DNA of 64,000 bases from Prolixibacteraceae bacterium. GTDB lineage: Bacteria > Bacteroidota > Bacteroidia > Bacteroidales > Prolixibacteraceae. Made by a program: the position numbers and the translations under genes. A model generated the notes under the pieces. It saw nothing but the letters and a program-made list of their open reading frames with translations, ran no database searches and was not told the DNA's origin. The DNA lies in NCBI GenBank assembly GCA_025210775.1, contig JAOARB010000019.1, forward strand, positions 62,001-126,000, read 5' to 3'. This document shows positions 1-9,466 of this stretch, piece after piece; position 1 is the first letter of the stretch; every line of letters begins with the position of its first letter.

Positions 1-163
1 TCTGCTTAATACCATAACGCATCATCTGCGTTTGTATTCCTTCCCCACAATCAATCAAATATGGCACCTGATTAACAGATAACACCTGTGCCGAAGTATT
101 TCTGCGAGGCGTAGGTACAGCTGAGCCTGATCCCAATATTGTAATATCAATAGACTCTCTCAT
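1..163 (-). CDS. rnz: Ribonuclease Z, N-terminal part (gene runs off the left edge)
   Basis: The 54 codons present start MRESIDITILGSGSAVPT and continue through RRNTSAQ and YLIDCGEGIQTQMMR, the typical opening of ribonuclease Z / ElaC: first beta strands of the metallo-beta-lactamase fold, then the DCGEG turn. The HxHxDH metal motif lies outside the window. The family is an endonuclease that trims tRNA 3' ends. The ATG is at 161-163; no Shine-Dalgarno is seen, which is normal in this phylum. The rpsA terminator ends only about 18 bases upstream of this start codon, so either rnz has a promoter buried in that terminator region or it depends on read-through. Identity is secure from the motifs although only the N-terminus is visible. 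Confidence 0.88.
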   Translation of the reverse strand, partial: MRESIDITILGSGSAVPTPRRNTSAQVLSVNQVPYLIDCGEGIQTQMMRYGIKQ

Positions 164-181
164 TCGAATAAAATCTTTATA

Positions 182-216
182 TAAAAAAAATAGGTTGCTT
201 CTAATGAAGCAACCTA
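182..216 (-). terminator. Rho-independent terminator after rpsA
   Basis: A perfect 11-bp stem (191-201 with 206-216) and a TAAT loop, followed on the minus strand by a run of T (complement of 183-190). It lies 45 bases past the rpsA stop codon and just before the rnz start. Confidence 0.85.
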
Positions 217-260
217 TCTGTATGATTTAAAATCTTAAATAAGATCTAAACGATCAAGGA

Positions 261-2093
261 TTATTTATCTCCTTTTTCGTCTTCTTCCATTTGAGATTTA
301 AGAGCTGCAAGGTCAGTGATATCACCTAGAGTTGTTTTCTCTAAGTTATCTTTTACTTGTTGCATTCCTTTCTTAGTTGTTTTAGCTGCTGCTGATTTCT
401 TAGCACGATCTTCTGCACGCTTAACATCTTCGAATACACGAGAGTGAGAAAGGATGATACGCTTAGCTGATTTAGAGAACTCGATTACTTTGAATTCTAG
501 TTTCTCATCAACTTTCACTTGTGATCCATCCTCTTTTACAAGGTGACGAGGAGTAGCGAATCCTTCAACTCCGTAAGGCAATGCGATAACAGCACCTTTG
601 TCGAAGATGTCGATTACTGTTCCTTCGTGTACTGAATCAACAGTGAAGATAGTTTCGAATACATCCCATGGGTTCTCTTCTAGTTGCTTGTGACCTAGGC
701 TTAGACGACGGTTATCTTTATCGATATCCAATACTACAACCTCGATCTCTGCACCAATAGTAGTGAATTCTGATGGGTGCTTGATTTTCTTAGTCCAGCT
801 AAGATCAGAAATGTGGATAAGTCCATCAACTCCTTCTTCGATCTCTACAAAAACACCGAAGTTAGTGAAGTTACGTACTTTAGCAGCATGCTTAGATCCT
901 ACACCATATTTCTCTTCGATAAGCGCCCAAGGGTCATTCTTAAGTTGCTTGATACCAAGAGACATTTTACGCTCGTCGCGATCTAATGTAAGGATTTGTG
1001 CTTCTACTTCGTCTCCAACTTTCATGAAGTCTTGAGCAGAACGTAGGTGTTGGCTCCAGCTCATTTCTGAAACGTGGATCAAACCTTCTACACCTGGAGC
1101 AATCTCTACGAATGCACCGTAGTCAGCCATAACAACTACTTTACCTTTAACACGGTCACCAACTTTCAATTCAGTATCTAGTTGATCCCATGGGTGAGCA
1201 GTCAATTGTTTCAATCCAAGAGCAATACGTTTCTTGTCATCATCGAAGTCAAGTATAACAACGTTAATTTTTTGATCAAGCTCTACGATTTCGCTTGGGT
1301 GGTTTACGCGACCCCAAGAAAGATCTGTAATGTGGATAAGTCCGTCTACGCCACCAAGGTCGATGAATACACCGTAAGAAGTGATGTTCTTAACAGTTCC
1401 TTCAAGAACTTGTCCTTTTTCAAGTTTAGAGATGATCTCTTTTTTCTGTTGTTCAAGCTCAGCTTCGATAAGTGCTTTATGAGAAACAACAACGTTACGG
1501 AACTCGTGGTTGATTTTTACCACTTTGAACTCCATTGTTTTTCCTACATAAATATCGTAATCGCGGATAGGCTTAACGTCGATTTGAGAACCTGGCAAGA
1601 AAGCCTCAATTCCAAATACGTCAACGATCATACCACCTTTAGTACGACACTTGATGAAACCTTTGATGATTTCGTCGTTTTCTAGAGCAGCATTTACACG
1701 ATCCCAGCTACGTAGAGAACGTGCTTTTTTGTGAGAAAGTACTAATTGTCCTTTCTTGTCTTCAAGACTTTCAACGTAAACTTCTACTTCGTCACCGATA
1801 GTTAACTCTGGGTTATAACGGAATTCGTTAAGAGAAACGATACCATCTGACTTGTAACCAATGTTTACGACTACTTCACGTTTGTTCATTGCGATAACTT
1901 TACCGTCAACAACTTCTTTTTCTTGAAGTGCAGATAAAGTGTTATCGTACATTGCTTCCAACTCTTTGTTGTTTGCAGGAACATTCAATTCACCTGCTTC
2001 GTACGCATCCCAATCGAACTCTTCGTGAGCAACAACCTGAGTTTTAACTTCCTCAGTTGCCTCAACAGCCTTGTTTTCTAAATTTTCGCTCAT
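261..2093 (-). CDS. rpsA: 30S ribosomal protein S1
   Basis: Protein of 610 residues made of about six consecutive S1 (OB-fold) RNA-binding repeats. The repeats are recognisable from recurring GxVxxxxxxGxFV/I and EGLIHxSDLSW motifs (GVFIDLGGVDGLIHITDLSW, GAFVEIAPGVEGLIHVSEMS, GVFVEIEEGVDGLIHISDLS). The acidic N-terminal 60 residues and the Lys/Ala-rich C-terminus fit Bacteroidota S1, and the length is normal for the family. S1 binds mRNA on the small ribosomal subunit and promotes initiation, which may matter more in a phylum that mostly lacks Shine-Dalgarno sequences. A TAATTTTG box (complement of 2148-2155) matches the Bacteroidota -7 consensus TAnnTTTG, but I could not find a well-spaced -33 TTTG. 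Transcription ends at the hairpin at 182-216. Confidence 0.97.
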   Translation of the reverse strand: MSENLENKAVEATEEVKTQVVAHEEFDWDAYEAGELNVPANNKELEAMYDNTLSALQEKEVVDGKVIAMNKREVVVNIGYKSDGIVSLNEFRYNPELTIGDEVEVYVESLEDKKGQLVLSHKKARSLRSWDRVNAALENDEIIKGFIKCRTKGGMIVDVFGIEAFLPGSQIDVKPIRDYDIYVGKTMEFKVVKINHEFRNVVVSHKALIEAELEQQKKEIISKLEKGQVLEGTVKNITSYGVFIDLGGVDGLIHITDLSWGRVNHPSEIVELDQKINVVILDFDDDKKRIALGLKQLTAHPWDQLDTELKVGDRVKGKVVVMADYGAFVEIAPGVEGLIHVSEMSWSQHLRSAQDFMKVGDEVEAQILTLDRDERKMSLGIKQLKNDPWALIEEKYGVGSKHAAKVRNFTNFGVFVEIEEGVDGLIHISDLSWTKKIKHPSEFTTIGAEIEVVVLDIDKDNRRLSLGHKQLEENPWDVFETIFTVDSVHEGTVIDIFDKGAVIALPYGVEGFATPRHLVKEDGSQVKVDEKLEFKVIEFSKSAKRIILSHSRVFEDVKRAEDRAKKSAAAKTTKKGMQQVKDNLEKTTLGDITDLAALKSQMEEDEKGDK

Positions 2094-2324
2094 TTAATTT
2101 TCTTAAATCAATTAATAAATTAGACAATATATATGTGTAAATCGCGGCAAAATTAGCGATTTAAAATCAAACTACCACACCATTTATGCAATTTATTTGA
2201 TTTTCAGTCTCATTTTATCTAAATCAAGAAATTATTTGAATAAAACACACTTTTTCGGACAGTGTCGACGGTGTTCCAAATTACACACAATCAACTATAT
2301 CAAACAAGATCCCACTAGGTTTGA

Positions 2325-2452
2325 TTATGGGTTTGTCCATGGTTCCTCCATGGTTCGTCTATGGTTCGTCCATGGTTTGTCCATCGATTTAGGGGTTTTC
2401 GATGGAGGAACCATGGAGAAAGGGTGGAGAAACCATGGAGAAAACATCTATT
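2325..2452. repeat. CCATGG-rich hairpin repeat, copy 1
   Basis: A short block made of variations on GGTT(C/T)(C/G)TCCAT. It contains repeated CCATGG palindromes and folds on itself: the left arm (about 2340-2386) and right arm (about 2399-2440) are imperfect reverse complements around a TTTAGGGGTTTT-like loop. A second copy in the opposite orientation lies at 18511-18605; the core with loop and flanking arm sequence is almost identical in both. A short reading frame crosses this copy but looks non-coding. Function unknown; it sits between the divergent rpsA and UDP-xylose synthase genes. Confidence 0.8.
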
Positions 2453-3097
2453 AATCCTTCTTTTTTCTAGTAAACCTTATATACTGACATACAATAAGCG
2501 TAAAGAAAAGGAAGCAAAGAATAAAGATCAATAGCACAGTGACATTTGGATAATGAAACAAGATATTATTGCATAAATCTTATGAACAAAAGCACCTAAC
2601 AAGAGGAAGGCTAATAATTTTAACCTAATTTAAGGCAAGAAACAACAAATGGGAAAAACATCATTATCATGGAATCTCTTATTAATACTTTCTGGACACA
2701 AAGCGGATGGACAAACAATTAATTAACTAAAACAGCCACAACCGCATAGACTATATCAAACGATTTTCACACAACACCATAAGAAAAAGAAGAGGGTTAC
2801 TTTTTGGTATTTATTTTACTAAAATATCTCAAAACAATCCTTCTAAACAAATTCAACAATAAACTTTTTTTATACCTTTACACAAGATGAATTTCATCTT
2901 AAATAACAAGACTGTTGAAAAGATCTTTCAAACAGTTAAGGTTATTCGAATCTAACTTTTTCGTAAACACCTAACTATAAGAAAATTTATCCTCTCTATT
3001 TCATAAAAAGATGTTTTTGACACAAGACCCAAAACATTTTATATAGAAAGGTAAGACCATTTTTAAATTAATATTTGCTTCAGAAAAACAGTCTAAC
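2453..3097. other. Long non-coding leader region before the sugar-nucleotide operon
   Basis: No convincing gene. AT-rich sequence. Close to the operon there are two small palindromes in a row: 2884-2900 (AAGATGAA, one base, TTCATCTT) and an imperfect one at 2911-2937. A TATACCTTTA stretch just upstream (about 2872-2881) resembles a weak Bacteroidota -7 box, so the palindromes could lie in the 5' untranslated RNA. This is inference only. Confidence 0.4.
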
Positions 3098-4048
3098 ATG
3101 TATTCAGCTCAAAGAAAAAAAATCCTCGTTACAGGAGGAGCAGGATTTATCGGATCACATCTATGTGAACGTCTACTGCAAGAGAGACACGAGGTCTTTT
3201 GCCTTGACAACTTTCTTACGGGAGAAAAAGATAATATCATACACTTGTTAGACAATCCTTATTTCGAATTAATACGTCATGATATTACCATGCCGTTTTT
3301 TATTGAGGTGGACCAAATATACAACTTAGCCTGTCCGGCTTCTCCTATTCATTACCAACAGAATCCTATTAAAACAATCAAGACTTCTGTAATGGGAGCC
3401 ATCAATATGCTTGGACTTGCCAAAAGGATACATGCTAAAATACTACAAGCATCAACATCTGAGGTCTATGGGGATCCTTTTATCCATCCTCAAACAGAAG
3501 ATTATTGGGGAAATGTAAATCCTATTGGTCCTAGATCATGTTACGATGAAGGGAAACGATGTGCTGAGTCCCTATTTATCAACTATCACCAACAAAACAA
3601 TGTAGACATTAAGATTATCCGTATTTTCAATACCTATGGACCAAAGATGCAACCCAATGACGGAAGAGTGATCTCTAACTTTATTTGTCAAGCATTAAAA
3701 GGTGAAGACATCACAATCTATGGAGATGGCAACCAAACACGGAGCTTCCAGTTCGTAGATGATTTGATTGATGCAATGATCTTAATGATGAACACAGACA
3801 AATCCGTTCAAGGACCTATTAACATTGGAAATCCTAAAGAATACTCGGTGTTAGAGGTAGCGGAAATGATAATAGAACAAACAAAATCTAAATCAAGAAT
3901 CATCCATCTTCCTAAACCTGAAGATGACCCAAGTCAAAGACAACCTAACATTCTCAAGGCAAAAGAGACACTAAAGGGATGGAAACCCAAAGTTGAATTA
4001 GACTATGGATTACAAAAAACGATAGAATATTTTAAAAGAAGAGGATGA
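3098..4048 (+). CDS. uxs: UDP-glucuronate decarboxylase (UDP-xylose synthase)
   Basis: A 316-residue short-chain dehydrogenase of the extended (NAD-epimerase) class. It has the NAD-binding GGAGFIG at residues 13-19, the [13 protein letters not shown] block that marks UDP-xylose synthases, and the catalytic Tyr149/Lys153 pair in YDEGK. The reaction is UDP-glucuronate to UDP-xylose plus CO2 in the cytoplasm, supplying xylosyl units for surface glycans. It is the first gene of a three-gene set and overlaps the next gene by four bases (ATGA), which suggests translational coupling. A generic NAD-dependent epimerase is the fallback annotation, but the ACPASP motif is quite specific. Confidence 0.9.
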   Translation: MYSAQRKKILVTGGAGFIGSHLCERLLQERHEVFCLDNFLTGEKDNIIHLLDNPYFELIRHDITMPFFIEVDQIYNLACPASPIHYQQNPIKTIKTSVMGAINMLGLAKRIHAKILQASTSEVYGDPFIHPQTEDYWGNVNPIGPRSCYDEGKRCAESLFINYHQQNNVDIKIIRIFNTYGPKMQPNDGRVISNFICQALKGEDITIYGDGNQTRSFQFVDDLIDAMILMMNTDKSVQGPINIGNPKEYSVLEVAEMIIEQTKSKSRIIHLPKPEDDPSQRQPNILKAKETLKGWKPKVELDYGLQKTIEYFKRRG

Positions 4049-4926
4049 TGAAAAGATACAACATCTTAATTACAGGTGGGAATGGTATGCTAGCAAGCCA
4101 CATTAAATCCATCTTCACAAAGGAAGGAGCACACCAGATATATTGTTTGGGCAGACAGGAATGTGACATAACAGAAGAAGTACAGCTTGAAGAAGTTGTA
4201 AACAAACATCATATAAACATTATCATTAATACGGCTGCTTATACCGCAGTAGACCTTGCTGAAACAGAAAAAGAAGCAGCGGATAAGATAAATCATCTTG
4301 GGGTGCAAAACATTGCGCAAGTGGCCAACAATAATGACATCCAAGTGATTCATATTTCTACAGATTATGTTTTTGATGGAAAACAATCTTCTCCAATTAA
4401 AGAAGAGGAGCCAACACATCCCCTATCGGTATATGGACAAACCAAAAGGGATGGTGAACTGGCACTTCAAAAACAACATTCCAAATCTATTATAATACGT
4501 ACATCATGGCTCTATGATGGCACTCACCCAAACTTCTTCACCACCATGAAAAGGCTTGGAGGAGAAAAAAAAGAGATTTCTGTAGTAAATGATCAATTTG
4601 GTACACCTACTTATGCTCCCGACTTAGCGAATGCAATTCGCACTATTATAACACATTGGAGCCACGGGTATAATCCAAATTATGATATTTACCATTACAG
4701 CGGAGAAGGAATTGCCTCTTGGTATGACTTTGCTCAGGAAATTTTCTTTAAATTAGCAATACCTTGCGCGATACACCCTGTTTCCACAGAACAGTTTGTG
4801 CGTCCTGCGCAACGACCAAAATTTGCTGTATTAGACAAGAATAAAATTAAATACACCTTTGGAATAAAGATTCCAACATGGAGAGAAAGTCTCCAAACGT
4901 GTATTGAACAAGATAATCTAGATTAA
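4045..4926 (+). CDS. rmlD: dTDP-4-dehydrorhamnose reductase
   Basis: A 293-residue RmlD-type reductase: N-terminal Rossmann motif [10 protein letters not shown], the [12 protein letters not shown] block, STDYVFDG, catalytic YGQTK (YxxxK) and the substrate-side [15 protein letters not shown]. It catalyses the last step of dTDP-L-rhamnose synthesis, reducing dTDP-4-dehydro-L-rhamnose with NAD(P)H. The first ATG overlaps the stop codon of the UDP-xylose synthase gene; a second ATG follows immediately, so the protein begins MM or M. The pathway partner rmlC is about 16 kb away on the other strand (20575-21126), and rmlA and rmlB are not in the window, so the rhamnose genes are dispersed here. Confidence 0.9.
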   Translation: MMKRYNILITGGNGMLASHIKSIFTKEGAHQIYCLGRQECDITEEVQLEEVVNKHHINIIINTAAYTAVDLAETEKEAADKINHLGVQNIAQVANNNDIQVIHISTDYVFDGKQSSPIKEEEPTHPLSVYGQTKRDGELALQKQHSKSIIIRTSWLYDGTHPNFFTTMKRLGGEKKEISVVNDQFGTPTYAPDLANAIRTIITHWSHGYNPNYDIYHYSGEGIASWYDFAQEIFFKLAIPCAIHPVSTEQFVRPAQRPKFAVLDKNKIKYTFGIKIPTWRESLQTCIEQDNLD

Positions 4927-4953
4927 AACAGACTAACACAAAATTGTATAAAT

Positions 4954-6690
4954 ATGGATATTTTAACTACGGTTGAAGCAAAAGCCAAACAATGGCTTGA
5001 AGGCCCTTACGATCAAGAAACAAAAGATGCCATCAACAAAATGATGGCTAATGAAGACAAAACAGACTTAATCGAATCTTTTTATAAAGATCTTGAGTTC
5101 GGTACAGGTGGTCTTCGTGGTATTATGGGTCCTGGTTCAAACAGAATGAACCGTTACACAGTGGGAGCAGCAACACAAGGACTTTCAAACTACATAAAGA
5201 AAACATACCCAGGCGAAAAAGATTTAAAAGTAGCCATCGGATATGACTGTCGTAACAACAGTCAATATTTTGCTGAAACAGCTGCAGGTATATTCTCTGC
5301 AAATGGGATTCATGTATATATCTTTGAGTCACTAAGACCTACACCAGAGATGTCGTTTGCCATCCGTGAATTAGGTTGTAAAAGTGGTATCATTATCACT
5401 GCATCGCACAATCCAAAAGAGTATAACGGATATAAAGCATATTGGAATGACGGTTCTCAAATCGTAGCACCACACGATAAAAACATTATCGATGAAGTAG
5501 GTAATGTTTCGGTTGCAGACATTCAATTTGAAGCTAACAAAGAGCTTATTACAATCATGGGAGAAGAGATGGATCAAAAATTCCTTGAAGCTTCTCATAA
5601 AATTTCAATGTCGCCACAAGCTATTGAGCGCCATCATGACATGAAAATTGTCTATACTCCTATTCATGGTACAGGATATAAAATGGTTCCTGCCGCATTA
5701 AAGAAATTCGGTTTTACAAACATCATTCATGTTCCAGAACAAGACGTTGTTAGCGGTGATTTCCCTACGGTAGTATCTCCAAACCCTGAAGAGTCTGCTG
5801 CAATGGAAATGGCTATTGCAAAAGCAAATGAAACAGATGCGGAACTCGTAATGGCTACCGACCCAGACTCAGACCGTATTGGTATTTGTGTTCGTGACGA
5901 CTCAGGTAAGTTTATTATTGTAAACGGAAACCAAACATGTCTTCTTTTCACTTACTATCTAATTGCTCGTAATAAAGAACTAGGTAGAATAACTGGAAAA
6001 GAGTATGTGGTTAAAACAATTGTAACAAGTGAGTTGATCGCAAAAATTGCAGAAGCAAACAACGTAGAATATTTCGATAGCTACACAGGATTTAAATTTA
6101 TTGCTGATGTAATACGTGATAACGAAGCTACAAAACGATACATCGGTGGTGGTGAAGAAAGTTTCGGTTTCTTACCTTCTGATTTTGTTCGTGATAAAGA
6201 TGCAGTAACAGCATGTGCATTAATGGCAGAGATTGCTGCATGGGCAAAAGATAAAGGCAAATCACTATTCGAACTTCTTCAAGACATCTACCTAGAGTAT
6301 GGTTTCTCTAAAGAGTTTATGAAGTATATCGTTCGTCAAGGTAAAACAGGTGCGGAAGAGATTCAAGAAATGATGAAGAACTTCAGAGAAACACCTCCTG
6401 CTACACTTGGTGGATCTAAATTGGCAAGAATTAAAGATTACTCAACTCTAGAAGATAAAGATCTAGCAACAGGTGTGATCAAAAAGATGAACTATAAGAG
6501 TACTTCTAACGTACTTCAGTTCTTTACTGAAAGTGGAATTAAAGTATCTGTTCGTCCTTCTGGTACTGAACCTAAGATTAAATTCTATTTCGAATGTACA
6601 GATAAGATCAACTCTCGTGATGAATACCATCCAGCAGAGCAGAAAGCAATGAAAACCATTGAATCTGTAATGAAAGATCTAGGTATCTAA
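4954..6690 (+). CDS. pgm: Phospho-sugar mutase (phosphoglucomutase type)
   Basis: A 578-residue alpha-D-phosphohexomutase with all four family landmarks: the phosphoserine loop TASHNPKEYNGYK (Ser151), the magnesium loop DPDSDRIG, the sugar-binding GGEESFG, and the phosphate-binding RPSGTEPKIKFY near the C-terminus. The extra N-terminal part (LEFGTGGLRGIMGPG) and the length fit the PGM2-like group that interconverts glucose 1- and 6-phosphate; phosphomannomutase activity cannot be excluded. It lies 27 bases after rmlD and probably shares its transcript, feeding hexose phosphate into nucleotide-sugar synthesis. A hairpin follows the stop codon. Confidence 0.93.
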   Translation: MDILTTVEAKAKQWLEGPYDQETKDAINKMMANEDKTDLIESFYKDLEFGTGGLRGIMGPGSNRMNRYTVGAATQGLSNYIKKTYPGEKDLKVAIGYDCRNNSQYFAETAAGIFSANGIHVYIFESLRPTPEMSFAIRELGCKSGIIITASHNPKEYNGYKAYWNDGSQIVAPHDKNIIDEVGNVSVADIQFEANKELITIMGEEMDQKFLEASHKISMSPQAIERHHDMKIVYTPIHGTGYKMVPAALKKFGFTNIIHVPEQDVVSGDFPTVVSPNPEESAAMEMAIAKANETDAELVMATDPDSDRIGICVRDDSGKFIIVNGNQTCLLFTYYLIARNKELGRITGKEYVVKTIVTSELIAKIAEANNVEYFDSYTGFKFIADVIRDNEATKRYIGGGEESFGFLPSDFVRDKDAVTACALMAEIAAWAKDKGKSLFELLQDIYLEYGFSKEFMKYIVRQGKTGAEEIQEMMKNFRETPPATLGGSKLARIKDYSTLEDKDLATGVIKKMNYKSTSNVLQFFTESGIKVSVRPSGTEPKIKFYFECTDKINSRDEYHPAEQKAMKTIESVMKDLGI

Positions 6691-6698
6691 AAAATATT

Positions 6699-6740
6699 TC
6701 CGTAGAGACATATCAAAAGGTCTCTACGGATTCTCTTCTT
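6699..6740 (+). terminator. Terminator of the sugar-nucleotide operon
   Basis: A perfect 11-bp inverted repeat (6699-6709 with 6720-6730) with a 10-base loop, followed by TTCTCTTCTT. It begins nine bases after the pgm stop codon. Confidence 0.75.
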
Positions 6741-7417
6741 AAATAAAGAGATACTTATCTTCACAACTTTCCAATACAAGCGAAACGATACCCTCTATCT
6801 AAGCATTAAGCAAACAAATATCAAAAGGATACCACATTAAAGAAGATTAAACGAAACTGTAGATTCTTTTCTACACAATGCATATCAAAAGAAGAAGTAA
6901 ACCTATATTAACCTAGCCCAACAGAAAGAGAATTTTTATTTTTAATGTAGAAATTAGTGTAGAGAACAATAGAGTAGCGTAGGGATTAATTTAAGAGACA
7001 GACACTCCCAGTTTTATATATCCTATATTTATATCAATATAAATAAGAAAGTAAAGAAAACTTCTTTAATAGGGAATCATTGAGATAAGACACATAACTC
7101 ACTACTCTATTGTATTTATAAATGCGTTCGCAATATACAAAAAAGAAAGAGAACAAACAGCATATTTATAGTACACCACACTATAAATATTATAAAAAGA
7201 CTTAAATTCGTCTCCCTATTCAACATTTCCCTTCTCTTCGCTCCAATCACTCATTATTAAAGAAGATCACTTGTTTCATCCCACATTTAGCTGCATAAAT
7301 GATCTATTCCGATCATGATTTCAAACAATATTGCCACGGCACTCATAAAATAACTTAGTATGAAGTTCAACTGCACTGCTTATAGCTATCTTTAAATAAC
7401 ATTTAAAAGATAGGATT
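6741..7417. other. Non-coding AT-rich stretch
   Basis: No gene, RNA or repeat that I can support. All frames are interrupted. It presumably carries the promoter of the small membrane protein gene at 7418. Confidence 0.4.
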
Positions 7418-7606
7418 ATGAAACTTTTCTTTTTAACACAAATAGCTTTTGCTATTGTAACAGGAATCATCACATATCTAAGAGGTAATGGATGGTTTAC
7501 AGGAATTATTCTCGGGAGTCTATTAGGCATGATAGGATTAGCAATAGGATGTACTATTGACGACATTACCGAAACAGATAACGATATTAACAATTCTATG
7601 TCATAA
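7418..7606 (+). CDS. Small membrane protein (62 aa), unknown function
   Basis: A 62-residue product with two hydrophobic segments (about residues 3-20 and 28-46) separated by a short polar turn (LRGNGWFTG), then an acidic tail rich in Asp, Asn and Thr. I recognise no family. Support for a real gene is the clean two-helix hairpin topology and a terminator-like stem with a T-run starting 37 bases after the stop codon; the flanking sequence on both sides is non-coding. The alternative is a chance frame, so confidence is moderate. Confidence 0.55.
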   Translation: MKLFFLTQIAFAIVTGIITYLRGNGWFTGIILGSLLGMIGLAIGCTIDDITETDNDINNSMS

Positions 7607-7643
7607 AAACCCCCTTCATTTTATATACTATTTCATAGTTCCT

Positions 7644-7681
7644 AGAGAGTTGCCTTATTCACAGGTGACTCTCTTTTTTTA
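7644..7681 (+). terminator. Terminator after the small membrane protein
   Basis: The stem AGAGAGTTGCC / GGTGACTCTCT (one or two non-Watson-Crick positions) is followed by eight T. It fits the plus-strand gene ending at 7606. Confidence 0.75.
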
Positions 7682-7981
7682 CAACCTTCTCTTTCATTAA
7701 GATAATTACATAATAAAGTATCACTAAATAGACAACATCTGGCATATCTAGCAATACATCTTATTATAATCAACTTAAAACAAGATGTCACCCATATATT
7801 ATCTCAATAAAGAGGTAACATTATTCATCATATACAATGCGACAATCACACCATAACCATTGGAAGAGAAATCATTCAATGACAACAAAAAGGAGAAGTA
7901 GAAAGAGGTAAATACACAGCCTATTTTAATTCTTGTTTTAAATAAAAACAACGACTGTTTTATAAAGGGCAATCATAAAAA

Positions 7982-8144
7982 GAAATCTTATATAAGGAAT
8001 GTCAATTGTTGTATGGATACTAAATAGCGACAGTGAGCGCTGTCATTTTAATTCGGATTTAAATAACCAACCATTGCAAATATCTAAAAACATACTTAGA
8101 TCCTAGAACAATTTCTTTATGACAATTCCTTATATAAGAAATCT
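7982..8144. repeat. Inverted-repeat bounded element of about 160 bp
   Basis: The arms at about 7982-8006 and 8119-8144 are reverse complements over roughly 22-25 bases with one indel, sharing CTTATATAAGGAA and TGTCA. The interior has a smaller hairpin (GACAG, TGAGCG, CTGTC at about 8029-8044). No coding capacity. The layout resembles a miniature inverted-repeat element, but I see no second copy in the window and no proven target duplication. The right end abuts the start of the DUF805 duplication at 8146. Confidence 0.5.
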
Positions 8145-8287
8145 GATGGAACAAAATCTTTTAATTCACTTTATATAATTTACATAAAAAGGAGTAGTTA
8201 GAATTGTATTCAGAGAAATTATATAACGATTATTGAATTAAAAGTATAACTAGACACTACAACTTAAGCTTCTAGTTAGGTAAGCTC

Positions 8288-8638
8288 TTAGCAATTAGCT
8301 TCCACTGCTTTGGGATCTTCACCATATTCATTTGGTCCTTTAGTTCCTTCAACGAAAACAAGATTAAAGAACCAATATAAGTTAACGAACGGAATACACA
8401 TAAATAGATAATACCATCCACTTTTACCAAGATCATGAAATCTTTTTACACATTGAATTATCGTTGCGATACAAGCAACAAAGTATAAAAGAGAGGTAAT
8501 CACAAGAAATACAACACTGTTAAGTGCTATCGCAAGTGCCTGAAGAGCAAAGGCAGAAATCACAAGAATAAGTGTTCTAATAATAAGATCTTTTCGTCTT
8601 AGTCTTCCGTTTGATGATAAAAATTTTTCTTTTTCCAT
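8288..8638 (-). CDS. DUF805 family membrane protein, copy 1
   Basis: A 116-residue integral membrane protein of the DUF805 (YhaH-like) family. A cytoplasmic-looking N-terminus (NGRLRRKD) is followed by about three to four hydrophobic segments, the family signature VKRFHDLGKSGWY near residue 65, and the C-terminal EGTKGPNEYGEDP. The function of the family is not known. By hand count it matches the neighbouring copy at 9467-9817 at 63 of 116 positions, with the N-terminus, the KRxHD motif and the C-terminal tail conserved and the membrane segments diverged. A degenerate terminator-like stem (ACTAGA / TCTAGT) follows the gene. Confidence 0.88.
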   Translation of the reverse strand: MEKEKFLSSNGRLRRKDLIIRTLILVISAFALQALAIALNSVVFLVITSLLYFVACIATIIQCVKRFHDLGKSGWYYLFMCIPFVNLYWFFNLVFVEGTKGPNEYGEDPKAVEANC

Positions 8639-8666
8639 AGCAATTTTAAACTTTTACTTATTAGTG

Positions 8667-8709
8667 CCTACTTCTATTTATAGTCTTTTTTCGGCATATC
8701 CAGACTTTA
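8667..8709 (-). promoter_or_regulatory. 43-nt leader block shared by both DUF805 genes, copy 1
   Basis: Identical over 43 nt to 9854-9896, although the flanking DNA and the downstream genes have diverged. It begins 28 bases upstream of the DUF805 start codon. It does not contain a clear Bacteroidota -7/-33 pair that I can place, so it may be an operator, a promoter core or a conserved 5' untranslated RNA segment. Confidence 0.5.
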
Positions 8710-9427
8710 GCTAAACTTTCTAGCAATAAATTCTTTCTGTCTGAAGACAGAACTACGAGTGTCGATAAGGGAAAATACATTTAATATTTTGATTGACTCG
8801 AGTAGATAGAACATTAACATCTAGAGAGTAAATTCAAGAACAATATTTACTAGTTATTCTTGCATTATGTCAACAAAACTACACCAATACTGTGCAGTCT
8901 ATCTGCACGGAATAATTATCAAACAACAAAAAAGACTCTCACAACTAACAAAACAAGTCCATTACACCGAGTCTATCAACTATTATACAAACACTTACAA
9001 TAACTGACACACATTTTTACTAAAGAATACTTTTTTTTACACTTAACAAGAAGAACATACACCAAAAATCGATAAAATAATTCATCTAATAAGATTAAAT
9101 GACATTTATAGAGGTGGGACAAACGGTAAAATAACGTCATCAAACGTAAAACAATCACAGCTTTTATTTCTTGCATTCAAATCATAAATGCAACGCTATA
9201 TTATAATAAAGGGATAGTATTATGAGGTAAAATAATGGGCACAAAAATAGGAGGATTACTCCTCCTAGATATTAAGTTTGTCCCATTTAGCTACATTCAT
9301 TACACGACCTATATAATATACTAAATGGAACAAAATCTTTTAATTCTCATTATATCATTTACATAAAGAAAGAGCAGGTAAAATTGTATTCAGAAAAACG
9401 ACATAACGATTATTGAATTAAAAGTAC

Positions 9428-9456
9428 AACTAGACACCTATATTAAGTGTCTAGTT
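9428..9456 (-). terminator. Terminator after DUF805 copy 2
   Basis: A perfect 10-bp stem (9428-9437 with 9447-9456, AACTAGACAC arm) just past the stop codon at 9467; downstream on the minus strand the sequence is T-rich. The equivalent hairpin after copy 1 has decayed. Confidence 0.65.
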
Positions 9457-9466
9457 AAATAAAGTT

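Noticed and set aside
2197..2454. 85-codon plus-strand frame
   Set aside because: Its second half is just the CCATGG repeat translated (FVHGSSMVRLWFVHG), with no signal of a protein family.
8976..9176. 66-codon minus-strand frame between the DUF805 genes
   Set aside because: Composition is random (many Cys, Tyr, Leu); no terminator or start context supports it.
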